Of a DNA stretch of 7,372 nucleotides, positions 6,405-7,372 are shown in pieces. The stretch comes from Planctomycetaceae bacterium (GTDB lineage: Bacteria; Planctomycetota; Planctomycetia; Pirellulales; Thermoguttaceae). A program made the translations under genes and the position numbers. The notes under the pieces are model-generated. The model was not told where the DNA came from and made no database searches. It worked only from the letters and a program-made list of their open reading frames with translations. How positions within the stretch are numbered: position 1 is the stretch's first letter; each line of letters starts with the position of its first letter. The DNA is taken from assembly GCA_031276415.1 (NCBI GenBank), contig JAISNF010000448.1, positions 1-7,372 of the forward strand. The letters are read 5' to 3'.

Positions 6405-7372
6405 TTATTTTGTTTCAGGAATGAACTCATGGACTGATACTTTTTTGAGTTTTGAATTTTTATCGAGACCAATATTGTTTTGATAATCGGTAAACTGATC
6501 AACTCCGTAATTTTTATGAAGCCATCGAAACAACGGTTTGCCGGATTCCTGCCAATAAATATTGTTCTCCATTGTCAATCCGTTGCGAAAATCCGCATCG
6601 AAACGAAGACAACTTTCTGTTGCATTACAAAAAATATTGTTCCGAATAACAAAATTCGTAGTCTTTGCGGTGTTACTGTACACCATCAGATGACGCCCGT
6701 TTTTGTCCGGTCGCTGAATATGTCCCCAACCAAAACCGGCATTAAAACATTGGTTGTTTTCAAACAAAATATTATCCGTAACTGATTCTTCGCCGCGATT
6801 CCAATATTCAAACGAATATTCGCAATTCCAAATAATATTGTTGCGGTAAATAATATTACGTTGCTGATTGACGCCGTTTCCTTGATTAGTCAGAGCGGCA
6901 TCGTAAATTTCCCAAATCCGGCAATTCTCAACAAGACAATCAGACGCATCCGACCAAAATTCAATTCCGTTACCAAATCGAACTTTGCGTCCTTCACCGC
7001 CTTCGCGGTATTGATCCGCTCCGCCAATCCACGAAATATCCAGATCACGATAAACACAATGCTGCGCCTTTGTCCCGCCAAAACCATGCGCCGCTCCGTA
7101 ACGAACATCAAAATCAATAAAATGTACATATTGGCTGCAATTGTGAGCAACAACATGTTGATACAACGCCGCTTCAATATTTTTGTACAACAAAGCCGGA
7201 TTTTTGTTTGAGAAAAAGAAAACTCGATTGGTTTTTAAATCGTACCAAAAATCATCCTGAGTTTTCAAATCTTCGCGCGTCCATTTTTTGAATCCGGCTT
7301 TATTGCCGTCGAGAATAATGTTACCGACATCAGTGTGAATACCGTTCGATTCAGCTGTTGCTTCGTGAAGTT
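6405..7372 (-). CDS. right-handed parallel beta-helix protein, N-terminus cut by window edge
   Basis: The frame is open from the right edge to a TAA at 6405-6407, giving 321 visible residues; an internal TTG at 7268 is only a sense codon, so the true start lies outside the window. An N-terminal segment (DVGNIILDG, then TREDLKTQDDFWYD..TNRVFFFSNKNPALLY) resembles the strand that leads into the helix in pectate-lyase-like proteins. From about residue 75 the chain shows repeated coils of the PbH1 kind: YVHFIDFDV, CVYRDLDIS, CLVENCRIWE, NIIYRNNIIWNCE, NILFENNQCFN, FVIRNNIFCN and LTMENNIYWQ, with the Asn-rich turns typical of stacked ladders. Such proteins cut or epimerise acidic polysaccharides or act as glycosidases; no lyase catalytic set can be named with confidence. 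It is first in a run of three enzyme genes, 103 nt before the SGNH gene. Confidence 0.8.
   Translation of the reverse strand, partial: LHEATAESNGIHTDVGNIILDGNKAGFKKWTREDLKTQDDFWYDLKTNRVFFFSNKNPALLYKNIEAALYQHVVAHNCSQYVHFIDFDVRYGAAHGFGGTKAQHCVYRDLDISWIGGADQYREGGEGRKVRFGNGIEFWSDASDCLVENCRIWEIYDAALTNQGNGVNQQRNIIYRNNIIWNCEYSFEYWNRGEESVTDNILFENNQCFNAGFGWGHIQRPDKNGRHLMVYSNTAKTTNFVIRNNIFCNATESCLRFDADFRNGLTMENNIYWQESGKPLFRWLHKNYGVDQFTDYQNNIGLDKNSKLKKVSVHEFIPETK

Overview
All four recognisable genes lie on the minus strand and are read from high to low coordinates. In order of transcription they are a secreted-type right-handed beta-helix protein (start lost at the right edge, 6405-7372), an exported SGNH/GDSL-type hydrolase (4952-6301), an exported GH116/DUF608-type glycosidase (1660-4704), and 2-isopropylmalate synthase leuA (1-1463, its C-terminal end lost at the left edge). 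No RNA gene, CRISPR array, transposase or other mobile element is visible. No stretch longer than about 250 bases lacks a gene.

The organism is most likely a bacterium of the PVC group, with a Planctomycete as first guess. This is inferred from protein style. The SGNH protein closely matches, from memory, a hydrolase type common in planctomycete genomes. The GH116 protein carries an inserted beta-sandwich-like module of the kind I associate with planctomycete GH32- and GH116-like enzymes. The DNA is moderately AT-rich in genes and strongly AT-rich between them. Phylum assignment without a search is only moderately certain.

The three upstream genes look like a small glycan-degradation locus. 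It would combine a beta-helix protein (lyase, epimerase or glycosidase fold), a carbohydrate-esterase-like SGNH protein and a glycosidase. The SGNH and GH116 proteins both start with clear signal peptides, and both have the same AAAGG Shine-Dalgarno core exactly 7 nt before ATG. The gaps of 103 and 247 nt allow either one transcript or separate promoters. leuA is a housekeeping leucine-biosynthesis gene with promoter-like sequence of its own, so its adjacency is probably incidental.

The most interesting points are in the details. The GH116 enzyme has an insertion of roughly 200 residues whose conserved first-strand motif appears after the domain, suggesting circular permutation or a remnant second copy. 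The SGNH protein has Asn where the catalytic Asp is usually found. A 15-nt in-frame duplication sits in the SGNH signal peptide. Short tandem repeats occupy both gaps between the secreted-enzyme genes, and TTTGTAA occurs upstream of all three genes whose starts are visible. I see no convincing evidence for a wholly new biological system.
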